35,594 nt of DNA from Candidatus Rifleibacteriota bacterium. Lineage in GTDB: Bacteria > Riflebacteria > Ozemobacteria > Ozemobacterales > Ozemobacteraceae. The notes beneath the pieces are model-generated. The model saw only the letters and a program-made list of their open reading frames with translations, had not been told where the DNA came from and did no database searches. A program made the position numbers and the translations under genes. Positions 8,152 through 15,503 of this stretch are shown one piece after another. The stretch spans positions 1 through 35,594 of the forward strand of contig JAKQOH010000158.1 of assembly GCA_029565415.1 (NCBI GenBank), written 5' to 3'. Positions within the stretch are counted from its first letter, which is position 1; each line of letters begins with the position of its first letter.

Positions 8152-10026
8152 TCAGTCCTCGCCCAGGGTGATCGTGCTGTCCACACGGCCCAGCACGACG
8201 AGATTCGTCGGTTCGGTCATCACGTCGCGACCGTTGATCTTCACTTTCTTCGTCTCGTCGCCCTCCACCGTCAACTGGAGCAGCAGATCCGAGTTGCGGG
8301 GGGCATTCACCCACGACCGCATCGTGCTTTCGAAATTCTCGTGCGACCCATCCTCGATCCGGCTCTTGTCCCTGGCAGACTTGGTCGCCGTTTCGGCGGA
8401 ATCGGCATCCTCGCTCCGGTTGGCCGACAGCCCATACGCCGTCAGCGTTAGATTCTCCTTCCCGATATCCTGCGGAATCGGAATCCGGATCTTGCGGACC
8501 GAACTCTTCTCCCGGTAAGGCCGCGTGGTCACCCAGACCTCCAGCGTTCCACCAGGGGTGATCGAGGTGTTCTTCACCTCGATCTTCTCGATGGTCATCG
8601 TCCGACGGCGCTGCTCCAGCTCGATCTTGAGCATCAGCCGGGTCGGCCACACCTCTTCCATTTCGTTCTCGCTCAGCGTCTCGACCAGGCCGGTAACCTC
8701 CGAGATGATCGAACCGACGATGTCGTCCCGCGAATAGAAGAGATTCTCGCGGCGCAGATTGTATTTCTGTCCGCTGCTGCCGGCGCATTCGAGAGCGATT
8801 CCCATCAAAGCCGTGCCGGCGCCGCCACGATCTATAACACCATCAATAGATTGAAGCAGGGTCGATTCGAGCACCGATCCGAGGACCTCCCGGTCCCGGA
8901 CGACCTGGTAGCTGATGTTGCGGGTCCGCTTGAGATCCCTGTCGGTCACCTCGATCTGCACCGGCATCAGCGGGGGGAACCGGCCGACCTCGCCGCCGAT
9001 CCCCTTTTCGCGGTCCTGGGTGATGATGCCGAGCACGTCGGTCGGCGCGCCGATCTTGAACGGCATCTCGACGCTGGAGAAGCAGTGATAGATATGCGCG
9101 CCGGTCATCAGGAACGAGACGTTCCCCTTCTTCATGAACGAGTGGGCAAAGCCGAGAATCTTCTTCCCGTCCCGGTACGTCAGGGTGCCGAGCGTCGTGA
9201 GGTTGATGTCGCCGCGGGCAAGCTGGACGCCGATCGCCGAGCCGGGCTCGAGCGGATCGGCCGCGGACGCGACCGTCTGGGAAGCCGTCATCGGCAGGGC
9301 GGGCATCGGTCCGACGCTGGCGGGAACGGGGGCGAGCCGGTATTTCTTCGATTTGAGCCGGCCGTTCAGAGCCGCGACGGCTTTTTCCCCGAGCCCCTGG
9401 ATGACCATCGGCGTCGCTGCGCGCATGAACACGGCTTCGCCCGGGGCAACGTGCCCCGCAAGCGCCGCGGGATCGTCGCATTCTATAATGGTATGTATTT
9501 CCTGGTCGCCGAGCTTCAGCGGAGCGGCGCTGCACCAGCGGACAGGCTCGTCCGTATCGCCCGGAAGACGGCTCATCAGCGGATAATCCCAGATTTCGAG
9601 CATCTCCTCGATCGGGGTGACGAGGCCGACGGTGTGATCCGTCATGACCCAGCCGGAGCTGAGACCGCCGATGAGCCGGTTGTTCACGTAGATCGGACTG
9701 CCGCTCATGCCGGCCGCGATGCCGCCGGCGTCGTCGATCACCTTGCCGGCGACCCGCACGAGAATCGATTTGCCGTTGATCAGCACGTTCTCGTTGATCT
9801 TGTTGTTGGCGAGAATGCCCATCACCTCGACCGTGAACGTGTCGATCTCCCGGCCGCGGATGACGGTCTTGCCGATTCCCTTCATGCCGACCTTGACGTC
9901 CCGGAGAGGCAGGATGTCATCCGCCGCGAACGCCGGGGAGGCGGCAACGGAAAACAGCGCCGGCAGCAGGATCAGCAGCCAGCGGAGAGCAAACCGGACA
10001 TCAGCGGGTCGTAATGAGTATGCCAT
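8152..10026 (-). CDS. Exported SpoIVB-type peptidase S55 domain protein
   Basis: 624 aa from the ATG at 10026 (632 from an alternative ATG at 10050; neither ribosome site is strong). A signal peptide covers about 11-35 (LLILLPALFSVAASPAFA). A GMSGSP motif at 106-111 gives candidate nucleophile Ser108, followed by a G-L-V-T-P-I-E-E-M segment; a second motif block, GTLTYRDGKKILGFAHSF, carries His295. Both blocks are typical of proteins annotated as SpoIVB peptidase S55, but here the Ser block precedes the His block, the reverse of Bacillus SpoIVB. The C-terminal 250 residues are mostly beta and resemble no domain I can name. SpoIVB itself is a sporulation signalling protease; no sporulation gene is seen here, so the role is open. 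It overlaps the NAGPA gene end and abuts mlaE. Confidence 0.78.
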   Translation of the reverse strand: MAYSLRPADVRFALRWLLILLPALFSVAASPAFAADDILPLRDVKVGMKGIGKTVIRGREIDTFTVEVMGILANNKINENVLINGKSILVRVAGKVIDDAGGIAAGMSGSPIYVNNRLIGGLSSGWVMTDHTVGLVTPIEEMLEIWDYPLMSRLPGDTDEPVRWCSAAPLKLGDQEIHTIIECDDPAALAGHVAPGEAVFMRAATPMVIQGLGEKAVAALNGRLKSKKYRLAPVPASVGPMPALPMTASQTVASAADPLEPGSAIGVQLARGDINLTTLGTLTYRDGKKILGFAHSFMKKGNVSFLMTGAHIYHCFSSVEMPFKIGAPTDVLGIITQDREKGIGGEVGRFPPLMPVQIEVTDRDLKRTRNISYQVVRDREVLGSVLESTLLQSIDGVIDRGGAGTALMGIALECAGSSGQKYNLRRENLFYSRDDIVGSIISEVTGLVETLSENEMEEVWPTRLMLKIELEQRRRTMTIEKIEVKNTSITPGGTLEVWVTTRPYREKSSVRKIRIPIPQDIGKENLTLTAYGLSANRSEDADSAETATKSARDKSRIEDGSHENFESTMRSWVNAPRNSDLLLQLTVEGDETKKVKINGRDVMTEPTNLVVLGRVDSTITLGED

Positions 10027-11569
10027 TGGAAATGGGCCGTTCCTTTCCATCCGAAGGCCGGTTCACGATCCGGTCACGGATGAACATCGACGAAGAGCCG
10101 CCGCCATCGAGGTTGATGGCGCGCAAGCCGCCGAGTTTTTTCACATACGAAGCCAGTTCCGCCAGCGTCATGCCGGCGCTGCGTTTCGAGCGGCCGTCCA
10201 CGACGATGAACAGCAGCTCGCCGGTGGCCGTCAGGGCAACGGCCGTGCGGGGATGCCGGCCGTTCTGGATCGAGGGGTCAAACTTCTCGGTTTTTCCATT
10301 GATGTCGATGCGACCTTCAGTCATCAGGCGGGGACCGCCGCAAACCGCGTGCTGCACGTCGTTCCAGGGCGAATTCACCTGGTAGTCCAGCTTCACCTGC
10401 TGGGCAAGCCGGATACGGGAAAGCTGGGCCGCCTTTTCCCCGCCGGCCGAGACGACGACGCCGTCGGGCGGAATCAGGGTGTCGACCTTGTGGATGCCGA
10501 TCACGCGCCCCTTGATCAGCACGAGCTCGACACCTTCCTCGGTCGTCATCGTGCTGCGGGCATACTCGGGGGTGTAGACGACGAGCTGGTCGCCGCTCCG
10601 GGGCTGGTTCACGGCATCGATCGGAATCGAAACGCCGCCTGCCCGAAGGGCCCCGGAGAAATCGGGATTGCCGAACAGCGGCTGGCCGGACCGGGCAAGG
10701 CCGAACACGGAACGGTTGTACAGCGGGGAGCTGATCAGGCGCCGGTCGATGATCAGCGTGCCGATCGGATCGCCCTTCGGGGTGAAATACGCGGCATTGA
10801 TGCCCGCGACAGCCTTGTACCGTTTCGCCATCGAGGAAAGGACTTCCTTCTGGCAGATCCCCTCATTGGCGAGAACGGGGAAAATGGCAAGATTCCTGGC
10901 GAGCGGATCAATGCGAAGAAGGTGCACGTCGCTCGGGCCGGACTTCGTCGAGGGACGGTCCGTATAGTAGGTGACGCCGGGAGCGAGGGTCTCGCCGGCA
11001 ACAAGCGGGAAGCCGCCTTCCGCGGCACGGAACAGCACCGTCAGCCGCGGCAGGCCGTTCGTGCCGGTCGCGAGCACGGGGTCACCGAACGCGCCTTTCC
11101 CGGCAAACACGAACTCGGAATACGCGCTCGACCGGAAATGGCGGAACGAGTCGAACAGGCCGGCAATGCTCCGCTCCGTCGCCGGGGCGATTTCCCCGAC
11201 GGAGGGGGTGATGCGAAGGCGCATCAGCTTGCCTGCGCGATTCGGCATCTGAAGAGAGACGGGGCCGGAAAAGTCGAAATCGAGAGCCTGGTAGGGCTCG
11301 TCCATGCGGTGGGTGACGTTCAGCAGTTCGACCGGCTTCCGGCGAGGCCGCTCCGGTTCAACGGGAGCCGGGGCCGGCTTCGGGGTGGCAGCCACGGCGG
11401 AAGGCGACGCTCCACCAGCCGGCTGGGCCGGGGCAACCGGTGACATGGCGATAACGGCGGTCGCTTCGGCATCCCGTGCCTGCTTCCCGCCGCCATCCGT
11501 CACCGCACCAATCAGGAACAGCTGCCCGATCAGCAGCAGCCCCAGAAACTGTTTGAGGGAGTCCTTCAC
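10001..11569 (-). CDS. NAGPA-type phosphodiester glycosidase domain protein
   Basis: 522 aa. An N-terminal hydrophobic anchor (about 7-24) is followed by an Ala/Pro-rich linker (40-80), a beta-rich region (about 80-200, possibly AMIN-like), then the NAGPA domain (about 215-522). NAGPA landmarks: GINAAYF (257-262), CGGPRLM (410-415), GRHPRTAVA (437-445), FIVVDGR (454-460) and INLDGGGSSSM (486-495). The family hydrolyses sugar-phosphodiester links; bacterial members act on envelope or extracellular glycans. The GTG at 11569 has AAGGGGG about 9 bases upstream and immediately precedes the hydrophobic anchor. The gene overlaps the start of the S55 gene by 26 bases, and it heads the NAGPA-S55-MlaEFD run. 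Confidence 0.82.
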   Translation of the reverse strand: MKDSLKQFLGLLLIGQLFLIGAVTDGGGKQARDAEATAVIAMSPVAPAQPAGGASPSAVAATPKPAPAPVEPERPRRKPVELLNVTHRMDEPYQALDFDFSGPVSLQMPNRAGKLMRLRITPSVGEIAPATERSIAGLFDSFRHFRSSAYSEFVFAGKGAFGDPVLATGTNGLPRLTVLFRAAEGGFPLVAGETLAPGVTYYTDRPSTKSGPSDVHLLRIDPLARNLAIFPVLANEGICQKEVLSSMAKRYKAVAGINAAYFTPKGDPIGTLIIDRRLISSPLYNRSVFGLARSGQPLFGNPDFSGALRAGGVSIPIDAVNQPRSGDQLVVYTPEYARSTMTTEEGVELVLIKGRVIGIHKVDTLIPPDGVVVSAGGEKAAQLSRIRLAQQVKLDYQVNSPWNDVQHAVCGGPRLMTEGRIDINGKTEKFDPSIQNGRHPRTAVALTATGELLFIVVDGRSKRSAGMTLAELASYVKKLGGLRAINLDGGGSSSMFIRDRIVNRPSDGKERPISNGILITTR

Positions 11570-11676
11570 CGGTTTCCACCCCCTTTCCTGAGGATTATTC
11601 CCTTGAGCTATCGGCAGATTTGCTCCCGGAAGTGAGGCGAAGGAGATCGAAGCCGTCGAAATCCGAACGCTTTCGG

Positions 11677-11721
11677 CGTCAACTTCTGGACACCGACCGA
11701 TGGGAACGTCAAAAAATGGAC
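11677..11721 (+). promoter_or_regulatory. Candidate paired activator sites (sigma-54 enhancer)
   Basis: Two 15-base elements, CGTCAACTTCTGGAC (11677-11691) and CGTCAAAAAATGGAC (11707-11721), match at 11 of 15 positions. Each is a dyad (GTCAA-N4-TGGAC), and they start exactly 30 bases apart, close to three helical turns. They end about 80 bases before the sigma-54-like promoter at 11800, the usual place for NtrC-family enhancers. A weaker third copy may start at 11654. Assignment is inference. Confidence 0.45.
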
Positions 11722-11799
11722 GCTTGCACATGACTTCGATCGCGGGCAAAGCCAGTTCCAAAGCGGAATTGCTCGATTTCAACGTCGGGCCGGCGGCGC

Positions 11800-11815
11800 T
11801 GGCACGCCGGATGCG
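11800..11815 (+). promoter_or_regulatory. Candidate sigma-54 (-24/-12) promoter
   Basis: TGGCACGCCGGATGCG has a perfect -24 box TGGCAC, then 5 bases, then ATGC for the -12 TTGC. GG and GC are 10 bases apart as required. It would start transcription near 11826, leaving a short leader with AGGAGGAG before the ATG at 11862. A sigma-54 activator gene is encoded at 12590-14032. Confidence 0.6.
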
Positions 11816-11861
11816 ATATCGAAAGTGTCACGCAGGAACATTTTGAAATCAGGAGGAGTGT

Positions 11862-12488
11862 ATGAAAAAGTTCTGGATGATGATGCTGGTGTGCGGTCTG
11901 TTGTCGCTGAGCATGGCCGTTTCTGCCCAGCCGGTCGCCGACAAGGACGACGGCAAGGACGACGATGTCGAGATGGTTGGCCCCGCCGAACGCGGTCAAG
12001 GCAAGCATCTGGGGCTGAACAAAGGCGAAAAGCTGACGGCCGACCAGGTCATCGAGCGCATCCGGGCAATGAAGGAGAAGATCCTGGGTCGCATCCGGGA
12101 ACGGCTCACGAAGCTGCCCGAGCGCCTCGAGAAGATGGAATCGCGTGCCGACCGGCTCGCCGAGCGCCGCGCAAAGCGGGCGGGAGCGGGCGTTGCCAGC
12201 GGCACGGCGGATCGCCCCGGCCAGGCGAAAGAAAAGATCACGAAGCGGTATGAGGAGATCAAGTCCCGCATCGCGAAGCGCCGCGAACAGTTCGAGCAGC
12301 GCTCGACCCAGCGCCGGGCCAATTTCGAGCAGCGGATCGCGCACATGAACGATGCCGACAAGGGCAAGGTTCTCGCCGAGTTCGAGTCCGCCCAGAAGGA
12401 GATCGCCGCCGAGATCGCCAAGGTCGCCGACGAAGCCCTCAAGAAGCTCGAAGAGACCTATCAGCGCATTCTCGCCAAGTTCAACTGA
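11862..12488 (+). CDS. Secreted, highly charged helical protein (Spy/CpxP-like LTxxQ motif)
   Basis: 208 aa. A signal peptide covers about 1-23 (MKKFWMMMLVCGLLSLSMAVSAQ, cut near SAQ). An acidic stretch (DKDDGKDDDVE) follows, then about 160 residues of almost pure charged helix rich in Lys, Arg and Glu. LTADQVIERI contains the LTxxQ pattern of periplasmic stress chaperones Spy and CpxP; the remaining length does not obviously match them, so this is a weak comparison. The ATG has AGGAGGAG upstream. It is monocistronic: a sigma-54-type promoter precedes it and a strong hairpin terminator follows. It converges on the response-regulator gene. A periplasmic coiled-coil or envelope-stress protein is the best guess. 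Confidence 0.72.
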   Translation: MKKFWMMMLVCGLLSLSMAVSAQPVADKDDGKDDDVEMVGPAERGQGKHLGLNKGEKLTADQVIERIRAMKEKILGRIRERLTKLPERLEKMESRADRLAERRAKRAGAGVASGTADRPGQAKEKITKRYEEIKSRIAKRREQFEQRSTQRRANFEQRIAHMNDADKGKVLAEFESAQKEIAAEIAKVADEALKKLEETYQRILAKFN

Positions 12489-12514
12489 GCCCCGCCCTCT
12501 TCTCTCGGACAATC

Positions 12515-12548
12515 CGGGTCCGGCAGCAATGCCGGGCCCGTTTTGTTG
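12515..12548 (+). terminator. Rho-independent terminator
   Basis: CGGGTCCGGC (12515-12524) pairs with GCCGGGCCCG (12531-12540) over 10 bases with one G-T pair and a 6-base loop, followed by TTTTGTTG. It ends the plus-strand secreted-protein transcript. Confidence 0.88.
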
Positions 12549-12589
12549 CCGGCCCCGGATGCAGCAGCAGAACCCAGCCAAGGATCCCG

Positions 12590-14032
12590 TCAGCCCCGGC
12601 TGTCGTCGTCTCCGGCGATGCCGAGGCGCTTCATGCGATACAGCAGATTGGTGCGGGGAATGCGCAACTCCTCGGCGGCCCGGCTCTTCACCCCGCCGGC
12701 ACGGGAGAGCGCATCGGTGATCATGCGGCGCTCGAGCGTTTCGAGAGCCTCGTTCAGGCCGAGCCCCGGCCGTGACAGACGCTCTGGAAGAGATCCCGCG
12801 GGTGCCTCGGCCGCTCCCCCACCCCCGTCGGCCTCGCCACCTGCTGGTTCCCCCTGGGCAAGCGGAAAATCACGGAGTTCGAGGAGATCGGATTCGGCCA
12901 TGACCGCCGCACGCTCGAGGGCATTGCGCAGTTCCCGGATGTTCCCCCGCCAGCTCCGTCGGCTCACCTGGGGAATCAGCGTGGGGTCGAGCCGAAGCCG
13001 TGGGCGGCCGAACTCTTTCCGGAGCAGCCCCACCAGATGTTCGAGAAGGGCCGGGATGTCTTCACGGCGTTCCCGGAGGGGCGGCAGGCAGATGCGGATG
13101 ACAGCCAGCCGGTACAACAGGTCTTCCCGGAACGCGCCGCGGGAGGCCATCGTATCGAGGTCCCGGTTGGTGGCTGCAACGATCCGCGTCTCGACACGGA
13201 TCGGCTTCGAGCCTCCCACCCGCACGATCTCTTTTTCCTGCAGGGCCCGCAGCAGTTTCGACTGGAGCTCGACCGGCACCTCGCCCACCTCGTCGAGGAA
13301 CAGCGTTCCGCCGCGCGCAGCCTCGAACCTGCCGATCCGGCGTTCCCGGGCGTCGGTGAACGCTCCCTTTTCGTGCCCGAACAGCTCCGACTCGAACAGC
13401 GTCGCCGGAATCGAGGCGCAGTTCACGCGCACGAACGGCCCCTCGGCCCAGGGGGACAGGCCGTGGATGGCGCGAGCGGCCACTTCCTTGCCCGTTCCGG
13501 TCTCGCCGCACAGCAGCACCGTCGAGGGGAACGCCGCCGCCTTGCGGATAAGGTTTTTCACGTTACTCATTTCTGCCGACTCGCCGACCATCGCCGACAG
13601 GGGATCTTCGAGCCCCCCGCCGGCACGCCACGCCTCGTTGGCGCGCCGCAGCACATCCGTCTGTTCAGCGGATGCGCGACGCTCCGCGACCCGCGCCACC
13701 CGGAACGCGAGTTCCTCCATCGGAACAGGTTTGGTCAGGTAATCGAGCGCCCCGAGCTTCATCGCCGTGACGGCCGTTTCGATCGAGCTGAACGCGGTCA
13801 TCAGGATGACCTCGGCCGGCCGTTCCCCATCCCTGGCCGCCCGGATCACATCGAGCCCCTCCCCGTCGGGAAGCTTCAGATCCGTGATCACCAGGTCGAA
13901 CCCGCTCCCGGTAAGCGCGGAACGCGCTTCGGCCAGGGTTCCGGCCGGGGTTGCCGTGTGGCCCTCCTGCGCCAGGAATGCGCAAAGGCCCTTCACGAGC
14001 GATCTGTTGTCGTCGACGACGAGGATATTCAT
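12590..14032 (-). CDS. Sigma-54-dependent response regulator (NtrC family)
   Basis: 480 aa. Receiver domain at about 1-115 (acidic pair Asp7/Asp8, phospho-acceptor Asp51, Lys101), AAA+ domain at about 145-380 (Walker A GETGTGKE 176-183; Walker B GTLFLDEVGE at about 242-251; arginine-rich PLRERREDI), and a Fis-type helix-turn-helix near 430-472 (SRAAEELRIPRTNLLYRM). It activates sigma-54 RNA polymerase after phosphorylation by its partner kinase. The sigma-54-contacting loop reads GAFTDA (223-228) rather than GAFTGA, a variant I believe occurs in working activators. The start overlaps the kinase stop by ATGA. Candidate targets are the sigma-54 promoter at 11800 and its own operon. Confidence 0.94.
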   Translation of the reverse strand: MNILVVDDNRSLVKGLCAFLAQEGHTATPAGTLAEARSALTGSGFDLVITDLKLPDGEGLDVIRAARDGERPAEVILMTAFSSIETAVTAMKLGALDYLTKPVPMEELAFRVARVAERRASAEQTDVLRRANEAWRAGGGLEDPLSAMVGESAEMSNVKNLIRKAAAFPSTVLLCGETGTGKEVAARAIHGLSPWAEGPFVRVNCASIPATLFESELFGHEKGAFTDARERRIGRFEAARGGTLFLDEVGEVPVELQSKLLRALQEKEIVRVGGSKPIRVETRIVAATNRDLDTMASRGAFREDLLYRLAVIRICLPPLRERREDIPALLEHLVGLLRKEFGRPRLRLDPTLIPQVSRRSWRGNIRELRNALERAAVMAESDLLELRDFPLAQGEPAGGEADGGGGAAEAPAGSLPERLSRPGLGLNEALETLERRMITDALSRAGGVKSRAAEELRIPRTNLLYRMKRLGIAGDDDSRG

Positions 14033-15495
14033 GATGGGATGGGCACCTCGATGTGAAAGAGCGCGCCGCCCTCCGGCGGAGACACATACCGGATCTCTCC
14101 GCCATGCGCCTCGACGAACTTCCGGACGAGGGCCAGGCCGATGCCGTGTCCGTCCGGCCGGCCGGTCACGAAGGGGGTGAACAGCCGCGGGACGATATCG
14201 GCCGGAACTCCCGGACCCGCATCGGCAAACCGAACCACGCATTTGTCGCCATCAGCATATATATGTATCATTATTTTCGCGCATGCCGGGCGGGCTGCGG
14301 CAACGGCATTGTCCAGCAGATTGTCGACGATCTGCCTCCACATCCGGATGTCTCCGGTCATTTCGAGCCCGTCCTCCGCCTGGATGCCGACGGTGCCGTT
14401 CCCCGCGGTGTCAGGCCGGGCCGCGGCCGTTTCACGGAAGAGGGCTGCCGGAGAAAACCGTTCCCGAACCGGCAGCGTCACCCGGGAGTAATCGAGAAAC
14501 CGGTCGGTCAGGGTTTTCAACTGCATCAACTGTTCTTCGATTTCGGCAAACGGCTCCAGATCGGTTCCATCCGGGGCATACCGTCGTTTGAGAAGCCCCA
14601 GGTGCAAGCCGATGGCCGACAGGGGATTGCGCACCTCGTGAGCGACGGCACTCCCGGTGAAAGCCAGTTCGCGGATTTTTTCATCGTGCAAGCTCTTCAG
14701 GCGCGCATCTCGCTCGGCAAGCCGTGCGGCAAGCCGTGCGACACCCTCCCGAATCTTCTCCAGTTCGGTGATGCCGAGCGGGTCGACCTGGGGAGGTTCA
14801 TTCCGACCGATCCGGTCGAGACTCGAGACGAGAAGGCCGACCCGCCGGGAAACGCTTCGCGCGACCAGGAACGACGCACCGATGCACAGAGGCACCGCCC
14901 AGAAGAGCGCGTAGACGGCCGCCCGCCGGATGACCGGAAACAGATCCATGTATCGCAGATCGGCTTCGACTCCGGCAACGCCGGCCAGCACCCCGTCACG
15001 ATCCAGCTTCGGCACGAGGACGATCTTGCACCGCCGACCGACCTCCAGCCGCTCGGGATCAGGAAAATACGCGTTCCCCTCCTCGAGCTGCGGCAATCCG
15101 TCCTCGATCAGGTCATCGATATCCTCGACCGACGGCGGCAGGAGATTCGACTCCCCCGGCGCAGGTGTCGAATACGAGGCGATGAACTGCGGCTGATCGT
15201 CCCGGTATCCGACCCAGTAGGCATTATGGATCCATGACGCACCAACGGCGGCAAGCGCCTCTTCCAGGGCGCCACCGGGAAGCCGCCCTCCGTCCGCCGT
15301 TCCGGCGGAACGCCACTCGTCGAGCAGCCGCCAGGCCGCCGTCTCGAGATACCGGGCGGCCTCGCGGTCGAGAAGCTCGAAGGCCTGGCGATACCAGAAT
15401 GCCGATGCGCACACGAGCAGGGCAAGCGCCGTTCCGAGCATTGCCAGGAACAGGCGCCCGAACAGCGTTTGCGGAAGCGGCAGGAATCTCGACAT
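14029..15495 (-). CDS. Membrane sensor histidine kinase
   Basis: 488 aa. Two membrane spans (about 13-33 and 193-213) enclose a sensor region of about 160 residues with no named family I recognise. A HAMP-like linker leads to the dimerisation/phospho-acceptor helix VAHEVRNPLSAI (His286) and the ATPase core: N box DNLLDNAVAAA, G1 DAGPGVP, G2 GHGIGLAL. It phosphorylates the response regulator whose gene overlaps its stop codon. The layout is NtrB/ZraS-like; it lacks the six spans of PilS. The upstream neighbour is the PilX-like gene, 8 bases away, so the three form one operon. An AT-rich codon island with the palindrome CATATATATG lies at 14256-14278. Confidence 0.93.
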   Translation of the reverse strand: MSRFLPLPQTLFGRLFLAMLGTALALLVCASAFWYRQAFELLDREAARYLETAAWRLLDEWRSAGTADGGRLPGGALEEALAAVGASWIHNAYWVGYRDDQPQFIASYSTPAPGESNLLPPSVEDIDDLIEDGLPQLEEGNAYFPDPERLEVGRRCKIVLVPKLDRDGVLAGVAGVEADLRYMDLFPVIRRAAVYALFWAVPLCIGASFLVARSVSRRVGLLVSSLDRIGRNEPPQVDPLGITELEKIREGVARLAARLAERDARLKSLHDEKIRELAFTGSAVAHEVRNPLSAIGLHLGLLKRRYAPDGTDLEPFAEIEEQLMQLKTLTDRFLDYSRVTLPVRERFSPAALFRETAAARPDTAGNGTVGIQAEDGLEMTGDIRMWRQIVDNLLDNAVAAARPACAKIMIHIYADGDKCVVRFADAGPGVPADIVPRLFTPFVTGRPDGHGIGLALVRKFVEAHGGEIRYVSPPEGGALFHIEVPIPS

Positions 15496-15503
15496 GACCG
15501 ACG

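Noticed and set aside
8148..8186. Upstream GTG start for mlaE
   Set aside because: It would overlap the S55 gene by 35 bases and lacks a ribosome site; the GTG at 8147 has GAGGA at the right distance.
9707..11443. 578-codon open frame on the plus strand
   Set aside because: It is antisense to the NAGPA and S55 genes, has Arg/Gly/Ala-rich nonsense composition and no domain; it is a by-product of GC-rich codon bias.
12590..14032. GAFTDA as evidence of a defective sigma-54 activator
   Set aside because: I believe GAFTDA occurs in functional members, and all other motifs are intact.
13037..14056. Plus-strand open frame opposite the response regulator
   Set aside because: Arg/Pro/His-rich with no signal or domain, while the opposite strand encodes a clear sigma-54 regulator.
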